Positions 11,161-23,400 of a stretch of 64,000 bases of DNA are shown piece by piece (position 1 is the stretch's first letter; the number at the start of each line of letters is the position of its first letter). Location: positions 1 through 64,000 of the forward strand of contig JAANBB010000090.1 of NCBI GenBank assembly GCA_014621425.1, written 5' to 3'. Position numbers and translations under genes: made by a program. The notes under the pieces were generated by a model. It saw only the letters and a program-made list of their open reading frames with translations. It did no database searches and was not told the DNA's origin. Source of the stretch: Cylindrodendrum hubeiense. Taxonomy: Eukaryota; Ascomycota; Sordariomycetes; Hypocreales; Nectriaceae.

Positions 11161-12808
11161 CTGGCTTGGGCGGCACCCGCTTACCGGCTTAGGGAGCTTT
11201 CCAGCCATTCCCGGACCAGCTCTGCCGTTAGCGTCTAGTGCTACAGCGACTTTTGCTGCAACCGCCCAGCTGCCCAATTGACCTTCAGAATATCCCCTGT
11301 TTGCGCCTGTGTGACGCCAAATTGATGCTATTCACCGAAGCTTGATTTTGTTTGGTCATTTCTGCTCTCTGGGGACTTCGGTAGAAGCCAATTCTGGCCT
11401 ATCGCACGCAGCTTGACGATGAACCAAGGTCAAGCCTAGCCAGATCCCCCCTCTGATCCGTACGAAGCGTGTTTAAGAGAACTTCCCTTTTGGGACTGCA
11501 CCAATAGTCGCGTCAGGATATTCGCCAGTGGTCCCCGGTGCTCACCTTCAGCTCCTGACAGGCATCACGAGACTTCCATCGCTTCCTTCCGGTGGTCACC
11601 GGTAGATCGGCGCTAGAGGGACATAAACACCGCGACTATGGTGCGATGGGACGAATCTCGCCGGACCTGTCGTTCGTCCTCGCCGGGACCAGCACACAGA
11701 TGACGGCCCGATGTGACAACCTGGCAGCATGAACCAGGATAATTTCGCTGGTGAGGCACGAAAGGTAGGAAACGCTCTGTCCACGTACTGCTAGTCATGC
11801 TGCATGAAGCCCTGGGGGTAGGGGCTGCACCGACCATCTTCCTGTAGCATCTTTGGTGGAGCCGCCAAAGATCTGCCCGAGGTTTCTGGCCATTGACTCT
11901 CTGTTTCTCACCTTATGTCAAACCCATAATTGACAAGGGCGGGTATAATGAGCACGAGGAGACTGGCAGCATGAAACATCGCCCCCGCTTACAACGTACC
12001 CCGGAGAATTTGCCTCGACTCGTCTTGGCCACCTTACTTACGTACGATCTTGACAGTGTTGCAGTGGTTCTCAGCCACATCGCAGATAGATTAGACACGC
12101 CGTCGGCGTTGTTTGAGATCGACGGTGGCCCTGAGGCGTTAGCCAAGGCTGCAGTTCTTTGCTCCGACTACGAAGGCACTTAACGTTACCTCATCCTTCC
12201 AGAAGGATTCGCTGCGACGTTTCTACCATTGCTGAATTTAATGCGAATTGCTGACAATTATCAGTAACATTGGCGATGGAGGCGACCTGATTCTGCGGCT
12301 CAAAGGAATGCGACTAGCACCTCATGTTGGTTTGCGACGCGACGCCCTGACCAAGGCCTAATAATATCATCCCGCGTGGCGTGCTAACAGCCAACACCGA
12401 CAAGGTCTTTCCAGACTCTGGGAATTTTTTTCGTCCGCGTAGGGATTACTCGCTACCGGTCGCTTGGGTTGGCAGACGGGCCCATTCTTTGGCCGTTGGC
12501 ACCAACACACGCTTAGTTGCTACTTCAACACCGTTGGGCGCTTGCGTTGGCTACAGAACTTCGTCTTTCATTTTCTCACATGCTTCTACCCTGCGTGACA
12601 GCTGTCACCCAAAATATCCGGCATTTTATCTGTTCCATCAGCAGCGTTCACACCTCAGCACACCACAGCACCCATCCGCTAGTTCAATACGTATTCCCTT
12701 CCTGCGGCCACATCTGCAACCGACTCATCTGACGCCGGCGCTTAGAGATCTGGATCAACCAGAGGCATCGACGATGATAGCCTTATCCTCAGGGTCTGGC
12801 AAAAAATA

Positions 12809-13426
12809 TTAGTCGCCTGTTTTATCGGGCGGGGTTAGAGAGTCTTGACCTTGGTCCAATTTCCACTCGCCCCGGGTCCAGTACGCCATCTTCTCGGCCC
12901 GGAACTGGGCAAAGTCCCATTCCTTCTTCTCCAGGTAGTCTGGTCGGTTAAAGACGTACACTGAAGTCTCCTTGTACTCGTCGCCACTCGTAGAGTTGCC
13001 ATCCTTTTTCTCGAGCTTGACTTTGACAACTTCTCTGGTATACTCCGAACCTTCAAAATAGTCGAGCTTATCGATATTGGCGTCAGTTAGGCCCGTGGCG
13101 TAGATTCCAAGGACTGTGTGCCCTTCCTCGGCGATGATGCCAGGATAGTCGGCGAACTGGACCCGATGACGGCAGTATCCATCCAATACGGCCGGCGTAA
13201 AAGTATGCATATCCTTGATGACCTGAGGAGGATCCTTGGTTCCATAACAGACACTGAAGAACACCTCGGGGGCCATCTGGTGGCTGTTAGAACTGTGGGT
13301 TCACAACCATGGAGAATCAGAGCCTTACCAGTGTCCCTGTGAGAGAAGTTAGTACGAAATCGATAAAGTAATTTGCGAGTGAGCCTGCAACTTACCATAG
13401 AAGAAGGCAGTAAACTCTCCACTCAT
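12809..13426 (-). CDS. Gamma-glutamylcyclotransferase/AIG2-like protein with an 8-nt micro-exon
   Basis: Spliced model complement(join(12809..13276, 13329..13336, 13396..13426)), 507 nt, 168 residues. Exon 1 is 31 nt (MSGEFTAFFY plus one base), exon 2 is only GGACACTG, and exon 3 starts at the ATG codon of MAPEVFF. The join restores the family N-terminus MSGEFTAFFYGTLMAPEVF, whose FFYGTL is the substrate-binding loop of the GGCT/AIG2 cradle fold. Introns of 59 and 52 nt both use GTAAG donors and CAG acceptors. The DYPGI segment, the GIYATGLT strand and the LDYFEG segment (holding the acidic residue used as catalytic base in GGCT folds) are all present. Family members remove gamma-glutamyl groups as 5-oxoproline or act on gamma-glutamyl amines; the exact substrate here is unknown. 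Without the micro-exon the YGTL motif would be lost. Confidence 0.85.
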
Positions 13427-14426
13427 CTTGTCCTCGGCTTGGGTGTAGTGGTCCGAATCGGTTACGCAAATGCTTGAGGGTGAATCTCGGTGCTTCAGAA
13501 TCCGACTAAAAGCTCGTGACAGGAGATGATGCAGGAAGAAGAGGTGAATCAAGGGAGAGCACTTTATAGAACACGAGGATCAAGTTTGTTCAATCAGGGT
13601 ACTTTGACTGCTTATGATTAGGAAGCTACCCGTGAGGGGATGCGCGGGATTCGCCTCCACTTAACTTACCAACAGCTGTGCTTGGTGGGGCACTTCAATG
13701 GTAACAAACACCTAAGCCCTTTATTTTTGTTGCTTGATAGCCACGTGTGTCTAAACAACAGGCAGAACTTTTTGAGGCCGCGACTTTATCGTGGTACACG
13801 GCAAGTTGCAGGCGACCCTATAGGCAACTGACGCCTTCTTTCGATGATTCGCGGCGCAGCGGTGCGCGGCACTGGTAATGAGACTCGAGGCCATCACCCT
13901 TGAAGCCCAATTGGAGCGTGATAAGATAAGAAGATAAGAGACACGATAGGGGATGTGAGTGGAAGCTCCTCCGCCAACCGGAAGCATAGCGCCCCACTCA
14001 GTTGGCCAGCCTGCAGGGACTAGCGTCGGAACATTATTCTTACGCCCCTAGCGCAAGTGGAATTGGCGGCTGCGGTCCCCAGATTCGACGTTCTCTAATT
14101 TTCAACGCGAGGCGACCTTCACGTCTACCTGGAAATCCGCCACGCCAAAGCCCTTGAATTATCAAGGCCAGACTTGCATTCACGCCCCCCTCGAACTCCA
14201 ACTCCTCCATCGACGTTCCCGATCCGAAAACCACCTTAATCACTATCCTCCCAACTATCTTACCCGATTCCCCCGTATTCGAAGCGGCGCAGCCTTTCGC
14301 GACAGCTTCGCGAAGCACTAGCTCCGAAGCTATTCCCCCCCGGAACCCTAGGGGTCACCACCACAACGTCGGCCCTCCCGCGGATGGAAGGGAGCGTCGC
14401 GTCGTGTGGACGCCGATAATGCAGCC
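13427..14426. other. Divergent promoter region, GGCT-like (-) and TRA1 (+)
   Basis: This 1-kb intergenic stretch lies between two divergent starts and should contain both promoters and leaders. Short open frames on both strands have no recognisable features. The 14050-14330 part is C-rich on the plus strand, as expected for a TRA1 leader. No RNA gene or repeat was seen. Confidence 0.5.
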
Positions 14427-17400
14427 ATGTCGGGCACCACTATTGACGATGTCGTAAAGCGACTCAGCACACCCGAAATAGGTACGAACAGCCGCCCGTT
14501 TGCGCACCCCACCAAGTCTGGTGTCGCAACATCTCCAAGTTGATGGTTGGCTCACTCTTTCTTGTCTAGATGTTCGGCTCAAGTTGGAAGCCGCAACAAC
14601 GTTGCGCGACAGCTTGGATCACTACACTAGCGGTCCTATTTACCCCCCTTTCCTAAAACGATTGATGCCAATCTTCATCGGCATCCTCAGAGGACCATGT
14701 ACTTTCCAAAGCAACTCACCGGAGCAGGTTAGTCGGAACATATGATGCGCGTGAGTTGCTATTAACTAGTTTACAGAGACTCCGAAACTGCATCCTCGAA
14801 GTACTCCACCGATTACCTACCGCGCCAGCACCCGCCGAGCCGTTCGAACCGTACGCCGAAGAGATTGTCGACCTCTTAATGCAACTTGTCCGAACCGATA
14901 ACGAAGAAAATGCGACGCTATGTGTCAAGATCACATCAGATATCATGCGCCACCAGCACAAGGTGCTCCAGGGCAAAGTCCAGCTGTTCCTCTCCCTAAT
15001 CCAGGAGCTCTTCGAGCAGATGGAAAAGGTGGTCAGGGAGCAGCTCGATAATGCATCTTTGACTGCCCCTTCCCAGCCCGGCGGCCCCTCGACACCAGGC
15101 AGTTCACAAGCGAATTTCCAGTCCCCTCGACCTGGATCACCTGTGGCCTCAGTAACTGAGCTTGGTGCTGACCCACAGCAACAGAACCGACCGCTCTTGA
15201 AGGGCATGCAATCCTTCAAGGTTCTATCCGAGTGCCCGATTATTGTCGTTTCGATTTTCCAGATCTACCGAAACACCGTGCAAGCAAATGTACGGAAATT
15301 CGTGCCACTTATTCAGAATGTCTTGTGCTTGCAAGCAGCAGCGCAACAACAAGCGCACGCTGATGCCGCTGCGAGAGGGACCATTCACACTGGGGTGAGC
15401 CCCGCGATCAAGAACCGGGCCGCATTTGGCGACTTCATTACCGCACAAGTCAAGACAATGAGCTTCCTTGCCTACCTGCTCCGACAATACGCATCACAAC
15501 TGAACGATTTCTTGCCGAGGTTGCCCGACATCGTTCTCAGGCTCTTGAAGGACTGTCCTAGGGAGAAGTCTGGCACCAGGAAGGAGTTGATTGTTGCGAT
15601 CCGACATATTATCAACTACAACTTCCGGAAGATCTTCATTCCAAAGATTGACGAATTGTTGGATGAGCGAACACTTACCGGTGACGGGCTAACTGTTCAC
15701 GAGACTATGCGACCGTTGGCTTATAGTATGCTTGCCGATCTCATCCACCATGTTCGCGACTCTTTGAAGCCCGAGCAGATTCGAAAGACTGTCGAAGTTT
15801 ACACCAGGAACCTGCAAGACGATTTCCCTGGCACGAGCTTCCAGACCATGAGTGCCAAGCTCCTTTTGAACATGGCCGAGTGTATTGCAAAGTTACCTAA
15901 CAAGGCCGATGCTCGACACTATCTGATCATGATCCTAAACGCCATTGCCGACAAGTTCGCCGCCATGAACCGACATTACCCCAACGCTGTCAAGCTCTCG
16001 AAACTATACCAAGAGCAAATCGAAGCCAAGACAACCGAAACATACCTTGCCGACAAGGATTACCCACCTGACTGGGACGAGACCGACATCTTCACGGCTG
16101 TTCCGATCAAAACGTCAAATCCCCGCGACCGAGGGGCAGATCCTGTGGTTGACAACAAGTTTCTCTTTCGAAATCTGATGACGGGTCTCAAGAACACCTT
16201 CTATCAGCTTAGGACGTGTAACGTTGGCACCCCGATCGACCCTCAGAATGCCCCTTCGCACTGGCAGGATGTATCATACGGCTTCACTGTTGAAGAGGTC
16301 AAGGTCATTGTTAAACTGTTCCGAGAGGGAGCATACGTCTTCAGATATTACGAAATCGAGAAGCCCGCTGCGGAGTCGCAGTACATGTCACCAGTAGAGT
16401 ACATGGCAAACTTCTACATGGTTTCGAGTACCAAGGAGGAAAAGGACCTCCTCGAGAGCTTTGCTACAGTGTTCCATGCCATCGACCCGGCCACTTTCCA
16501 CGAGGTTTTCCAGCAGGAGATTCCGCGACTTTACGACATGATCTTTGAGCACACAGCACTGTTGCACATTCCCCAGTTCTTCCTTGCGAGCGAGGCAACT
16601 TCACCTAGCTTTTGTGGTATGCTTCTCCAATTCTTGATGGAGCGGATAGACCAAGTGGGCTCGGCGGATGTAAAGAAGTCCTCTATCCTGCTGAGGCTCT
16701 TTAAGCTGGCATTCATGGCAGTCACCTTATTTGCTGGTCAGAACGAGCAGGTCTTGTTGCCGCATGTTGTCAGCATTGTCACACAGTCCATCGAGCTGTC
16801 AACAAAGGCTGAGGAGCCGATGAATTACTTCCTTCTGCTGCGCTCACTCTTCCGCAGCATCGGCGGTGGTAAGTTTGAGCAGCTGTACAAGCAGATACTC
16901 CCTCTTCTCGAGATGCTCTTGGATGTTCTGAACAACCTCCTTATGGCGGCTCGAAAGCCATCAGAGCGCGACTTGTATGTTGAGCTCTGTCTTACGGTTC
17001 CGGCTCGTCTAAGTCACCTCTTGCCGCATCTGAGTTTCTTGATGCGCCCATTGGTCGTGGCCTTGCGAGCAGGTACGGATCTCGTTGGACAAGGGTTGCG
17101 AACACTTGAGCTCTGTGTCGACAACCTTACGGCTGACTATTTGGACCCCATCATGGCACCTGTCATCGACGAACTCATGACGGCCCTGTTTGACCACTTG
17201 AAGCCACACCCCTACAGCCATTTCCATGCACACACAACCATGAGAATCCTTGGCAAACTGGGCGGCAGGAACCGCAAATTCATGACTGGAGCTTTGCCGC
17301 TCGCCTACAAGGAATACGCGGACGATCCTTCGAGCTTCGATCTGAGACTGATTGGTTCAAAGAAAGACCGAGCATTCCCTGCCGAGATGGGTATCGATTC

Positions 17401-20400
17401 CGCTATCCAGAAGTTGATGGAAATTCCCAAGTCCGGCAAGAACAACCAGAACCGGCAGTACGATGGACACTACAAGAAGCAAGCCCTTCACCTGATCAAG
17501 TCACAGTTGAAGCTGCGAATCGGGTTCGATCAGCTACCCGAAGATCTTCCTAAACTTCTACGACTACAGGCTCAAGATTTCATGGCTCGCAAGCTTGATA
17601 TTGTGCTCACCAGTTTCGAGGTTTCTGATCGAGAACGGTCAATCCCGAAGAAGGATGGAGAAGATCTGACTGTGAAACGATTACTCAAGGCAGTCATGTT
17701 TGCCGAGTCGATTCCCGAGTTCAAGGAGGAAGCAAATACTTTCCTGCTCAACATTTGCAAACACTTTGCGATCGTTGAGGTTGGCCGTGCTCTGGTTGAC
17801 CTGAAGAGGACCTTCAGCCCATTCGATCCTCTGGCTGGCGAAGGCCCCTTGCACATCGATACTCGCGACCTTTCAGATGCTATTGTCGAGTGTCTCGCAT
17901 CGGATCACCCAGATGTGCGTGAGTCAGCCCAAGGAGCCATTCGAGAAATGCACACCTCCATCGCCATTATCCTGGGTTCAGAGAGCCCAGTTGGGCGACT
18001 CCCATTCTTCGGTCATCTCAGCAGCACCTTCTGCCATAGCTGTTATGAAGAAGAGTGGTTCACCAAGACAGGTGGAAGCTTGGGTATCAACTTTTTGCTT
18101 ACAGAGCTTGACTTGGGTGATGCCTGGGTGGCATCAAAGCAAACCGAGTTCATTCGGGCACTCATGTATGTCATAAAGGACATGCCTCAGGACCTCCCAG
18201 AGAAGACCAGATGTCTGGCGCAGACCAGTCTTGAGGTTCTGCTCAAACGCATCACAAAGAACATCAAGAAGGAAGATGCACTGCCGATTCAGCAACAACA
18301 AGGCCAGCCTCAAGTAAAGCAGCCTCGCCTTGCCCAGATCTGCATGCAATTCAACAATGAGCTGTCCCACATGAACAAGCACGTACGCGAGACGGCCAAG
18401 CGATCTCTAGAACTCATCGCAAAGGCAGCTGGCTGTGAGGTCTGGGAACTCATCGACCCGTACAAGGACAGATTCCTCCAGCCTATTTTCGCCAAACCCC
18501 TGCGTGCTTTGCCATTTGCCATTCAGATCGGATACATCAACGCCATGGCATACCACATGAGTATCAAGAGCGACTGGGTTACCTTTGACGAGAATCTGAA
18601 CCGCCTGTTGATGGAGTCTTTGGCTTTGGCTGATGCCAGCGATGAATCGCTAGCCAACAAACCCGCTGAATTCCGCACACATGAACACATTGTCAACCTT
18701 CGTGTGTCATGCATTGGGTTACTGAGCACCGCCATGACCTTTGAGGAATTCGCCAACAATCCGACAAAGGGCAAGATTCTATCGGTCTTCTTCAAGTGTT
18801 TGTACACTGAGTCGAAGCCGACCATCACAGCAGCAAACGATGCACTCAAGTCAGTCTTGGCAGTAGATAGGCGACTACCCAAGGATCTGCTACAAGGAGG
18901 CCTTCGTCCTGTGCTTCAGAGTCTCTCAGACCCCAAGCGTCTCAGCACGGCTGGACTTGACAACCTCTCTAGGTTGCTGAAGCTGCTCACCAGTTACTTC
19001 AAGGTTGAGATTGGTGCTCGCTTGCTCGATCAGATAGACTCGATTGTCGACCCGAGTACCTTGCAGCAGATCTCCTTCACATTTTTCGAGCAGCAGCCTC
19101 AGATGAGGGTCATCACTGCAATCCTGAACATCTTCCACCTCCTACCCGCTCCAGCTGAGGCATTCAAAGAGCGCCTTATCGACTGCTTCCTTGGCCTCGA
19201 GGAGAAGCTCCGAAGAACCCACCAGAGCCCTTTCCGTCTTCCGATATACAGGTACCTCAATCGATACCCCAAGGAGATTTGGGCACACCTACTCGGAAAG
19301 GTTGAGGACCTCAAGTATGGTCGATTCTTGGCCCAGGTTCTCCGCCACCCGGACAGTAGTCCTTTGCGAGATGTTGCTGCCGAGAACGTGGAGGGTCTGA
19401 TCAACCGATGCAATGAGGTCATGGCCCAGAACAACGAGGCTAAATTCGTTGTCATGGTTAACACGATCCATATCCTCGACTCTATCACCCATTTCTCTGG
19501 CCCCGATAGCTGGATGGACAGGAAGGAGAGCATCGCTTGGCTCAAGAACATTGGAAAGACGGTCGAGACCCATCTCCGACAGCATACTCTGCCGGCTCAT
19601 CTTCGACTGCCTGCGTACCAGGCTGCCGAACAGGTGATGACTGTCCTTGTCAAGTCACTAGACAGGTCCCCTAAAGACCTTGACGCTCTCTTTAACTTGA
19701 TTGAGTCGGTCACTGCCGAGGAGCTTCGAATGAGCCAAGATCTGCTCTCTTTCATTTATGACAAGATTATCAGCAGCGATGCCGTTGATTTCTGGAAGAT
19801 CACTGTCCTGCGATGCCTGGACACCTATGCCGGCAAGGCTGCCACGAACAAGACGAAGCACTTTTTGTTGCACTACATTGTCAATCCCATTGTTGCTATG
19901 GACGTCATGCGCAACTGGAACAATTCGGACCTGAACAGGACCCCTAGGCTCATGGATCGTGCTGTCATTGACGCTGTGAGCAGCAAGATATGGAAGGTTC
20001 ACCCCGAGATGACGATGGATGATCAAGCCCAGCCTGGCATTGATCACACTCGGTACGAGGTGTTGCAACTCTCTGCCATGCTTGTGAAGTACTACCACAC
20101 TACTCTTCAAGAGGCACGAAAGGACATTATCAAGTTTGGCTGGACCTTCATTCGACTGGACGATGTCATCAACAAGCATGCAGCCTATGTGGTCATTGGC
20201 TACTTCATCGCTCACTATGAGACCCCACCCAAGATTGTCACCCAAGTCTATCTGTCACTTCTCAAGGCGAACCAAAACGAGGGTCGTGCTTTGGTGACTC
20301 AGGCCTTGGAGTTGATTGCGCCGGTCCTGCCCAAGAGGTGTGGAACTGGCCCGAACGAACGCAATGCCCCCTGGGCTGTTGCTCCTCGTCGCATCCTTGC

Positions 20401-23400
20401 CGATGAAGGACAGAATGTTCAGCAGATGACTAGCATTTTCCACTTCCTCGTCAAACACCCTGAGCTCTTCTTCGAAGCTCGAGACAAGTACATCATTTTG
20501 ATCATTACCTCCTTGCGAAAGGTTGCAGCCCCTCAAAATGCCTCCCACGAGAGTAAGAGGCTGGCTCTAAACATGATGTGGCTCATCTGGAACTGGGAAG
20601 AATGGCGGGTCGAAGGGAGAAAGTCGCCTCTGCTTAAGTCACGGTCACTCTCTGAATCTCCCAACGCCAAGAAGAGAAAGCTCGAAAGCGATCTGCCAAC
20701 CTCCTCACCCCCAGTGCCGAGACAGATGGAACGAGCTGAGTACCAAATCCCTCCTGTCTTCCGACAGAAGATGATCAAGTATCTCGTGGAGTTCATCGCA
20801 CAGCTCAACGAGCGATACGTGCTACCCTCCGCCAAACCACGAGACCAGGCAGCTTCCTCCATACCTCCTGTGCCCGTAGCCCTTACGGAGCTCTGCAAGA
20901 AGGCTATGGCGCTTCTTCACAACCTGGTCCAGCCTCAGTACTGGGGTGATCTGGACCTCGACCTGTTCCCCAACGTGACCGATGTCATCCTAGCTAGCGA
21001 GAAAACACAGAACATTCTCAATGCTGATCCTACCGACAAGGAGAAGTACGACGAGAAATTCCTCACCAACATTATCAACACGCTTCAAGTCGTACGCATT
21101 ATTCTAAACGCCAAGTCAGACGACTGGATCCAAAAGAATATGCCTCCAATTCAGAAGGTGCTTGAGAAGTGTCTCAAATCGGAGAACCCTGAGATTCAGG
21201 ATTGTCTACATCTTGCTGATAAGAAGTACGACGAAGATCGCGATCTCCGATCTATCATTAAGCGCGTGTTAGACTCCGTGCCAGATGATACTCCTATGGA
21301 AGATGGTGATGCTGAAGGTGAAGTTGAGGCGCAAACTTCAGAGATCGTTGCCTACCTCTCGCAGCTGGCTACCGAAGCGATGAATGGGAATAACTATGGG
21401 TCGGGTGTCAACATTCTCTGGTCTCTCGGAAACCGCAAGCCTACTGTCATTGACCAGCACATTCTGTCCCTCATGAAAGCCCTTCAGAGCAAGCATGCAC
21501 GAGAGCATGTGCAGCACTATAATGCGGTGGCAAACCAGGCGGCGGGTATGAACCCGCGAACCCAGGACCCCGCTACCCCGACGGGAGAGATGTCGGCCTA
21601 CGACCTGGAAATCCAGACCAAGCTCATGATCAAAGAAATCCAGGTTGTGGCATTGAGGATGGAAGTCCTAGGCGACAACCGAAGGCCTTTCCTCAGCGTC
21701 CTCGCAACCTTGGTGGAGAAGTCTATGCACATAGAACTGTGCGAAGAGATACTCAGTATGGTTGAAGGATGGGTGTTCCGTTCCGAAGGAACTTGGCCTA
21801 CTCTTAAGGAGAAGACGGCAGTTCTCCACAAGATGCTTTCGTTTGAGCATCGGCAAGATTCCACCATGCTCTCCAAGTTCCTTGACCTTGTCATTCGAAT
21901 CTACGAGGACCCCAAGATAACTCGTACGGAACTCACTGTACGCATGGAACATGCCTTCCTTATCGGTACTAGGGCAACTGATGTCGACATGCGCAACCGC
22001 TTCATGGCCATTTTCGACAAGAGTTTGTCTAAGAGTGCTAGTGCCCGCCTCTCTTACATCCTGACTTCTCAGAACTGGGATACTTTGGCCGACTCGTACT
22101 GGCTTGCACAGGCTTCCCAACTGTTGCTTGGTGCGGTGGAGACCAATGCTACCATTCAACTTCACCAGGATGACTTCAAGACCATGCCAATCTCCCGGTT
22201 AGTGACCGTCTTTACGAAAGAGAAGGAAGCCAGGGAACCATCCATCATGGCTGATGACAAATACGAGGCCTTGATGGCAACCCATCGACGCTTCATGGCG
22301 GACGTTGGCGATGTCAAGGTCCGGGATATCATCGATCCTTTGATGCAGCTTCAGCACATCGACTCTCAACTGGCTCACCAGCTTTGGGTGACTCTCTTCC
22401 CAATCTACTGGTCTGCTACAGCTCGGGATGATCGAATTGATCTGGAACGAGGCATGGTGGCCCTCCTTACCAAGGACTACCACAGTCGCCAGATCGATAA
22501 GCGTCCCAACGTCGTCCAGTCCCTTATTGAGGGTGCTGCGAGGACCTGGCCCGAGTGCAAGCTACCCCCGCACGTTCTCAAGTTTGAGGCTAAAACCTAC
22601 GATGCTTGGTACACCGCATTGGTGCAGCTTGAGAACGCTGCCATCAGGCCAGAGGCTGAATCGGCGACAGTGCGTGAGAGCAACCTCGATGCCCTTGTCG
22701 AACTATATGCATCACTCCAAGAGGATGACCTGTTCTACGGAACCTGGCGACGTCGTTGTCAATTCGTGGAAACCAACGCTGCCCTCTCCTACGAGCAAAA
22801 CGGTATGTGGGATAAGGCCCAGAAGCTTTACGAAAATGCGCAGATCAAGGCTAGGACCGGCGTTATTCCATTTTCGCAAGCTGAGTACATGCTATGGGAG
22901 GACCACTGGGTGCTGTGCGCGCAGAAACTCCAACAATGGGAGATTCTCCAAGACTTTGCCAAGCATGAAAACTTTCAAGATCTCCTCCTGGAGTGCGCTT
23001 GGAGGAACACGGACATGTGGCAGGAGGAACAGCACCGCGAGGCTCTTGACAACATCATTAAGGGTGTGATGGATGCCCCAACTCCTCGACGTGCTTTCTT
23101 CCAGGCCTTCATGTCTCTTCTCAAGTTTCACAACCAACAAGAGGCTGGAACCGAGTTTGCCCGTGTCTGCGACGAGGCCATTCAATTATCAATCCGGAAA
23201 TGGCATCAGCTCCCAACGCGATTGACTAATGCTCATATCCCGTTGCTGCAGAACTTCCAGCAGTTGGTGGAGCTGCATGACGCCAGTGTCATTTGCCAGA
23301 GTCTCGCCAACACCAATCAGTCGAACTTGGATGTCAAGTCTGGTGAGCTGAAGCTTCTCTTGGGTGCTTGGCGCGATCGACTGCCCAATGTTTGGGATGA

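Larger units (their letters stand above)
8754..12808. other. 4-kb gene-poor intergenic region
   Basis: The left edge holds the AA11 promoter and leader. The rest shows many overlapping, mutually contradictory open frames without domains, splice logic or ATG context. The longest (8981-9610, minus) covers the AA11 leader. A 70-codon ATG frame at 11971-12183 is the least implausible but has no recognisable feature. Several short tandem duplications lie at 10.67-11.16 kb and are listed separately. No tRNA, rRNA or transposon ends were recognised. Confidence 0.5.

Noticed and set aside
11971..12183. 70-codon ATG frame in gene-poor DNA
   Set aside because: No domain, signal peptide, promoter-like context or partner exon; expected by chance at this length.
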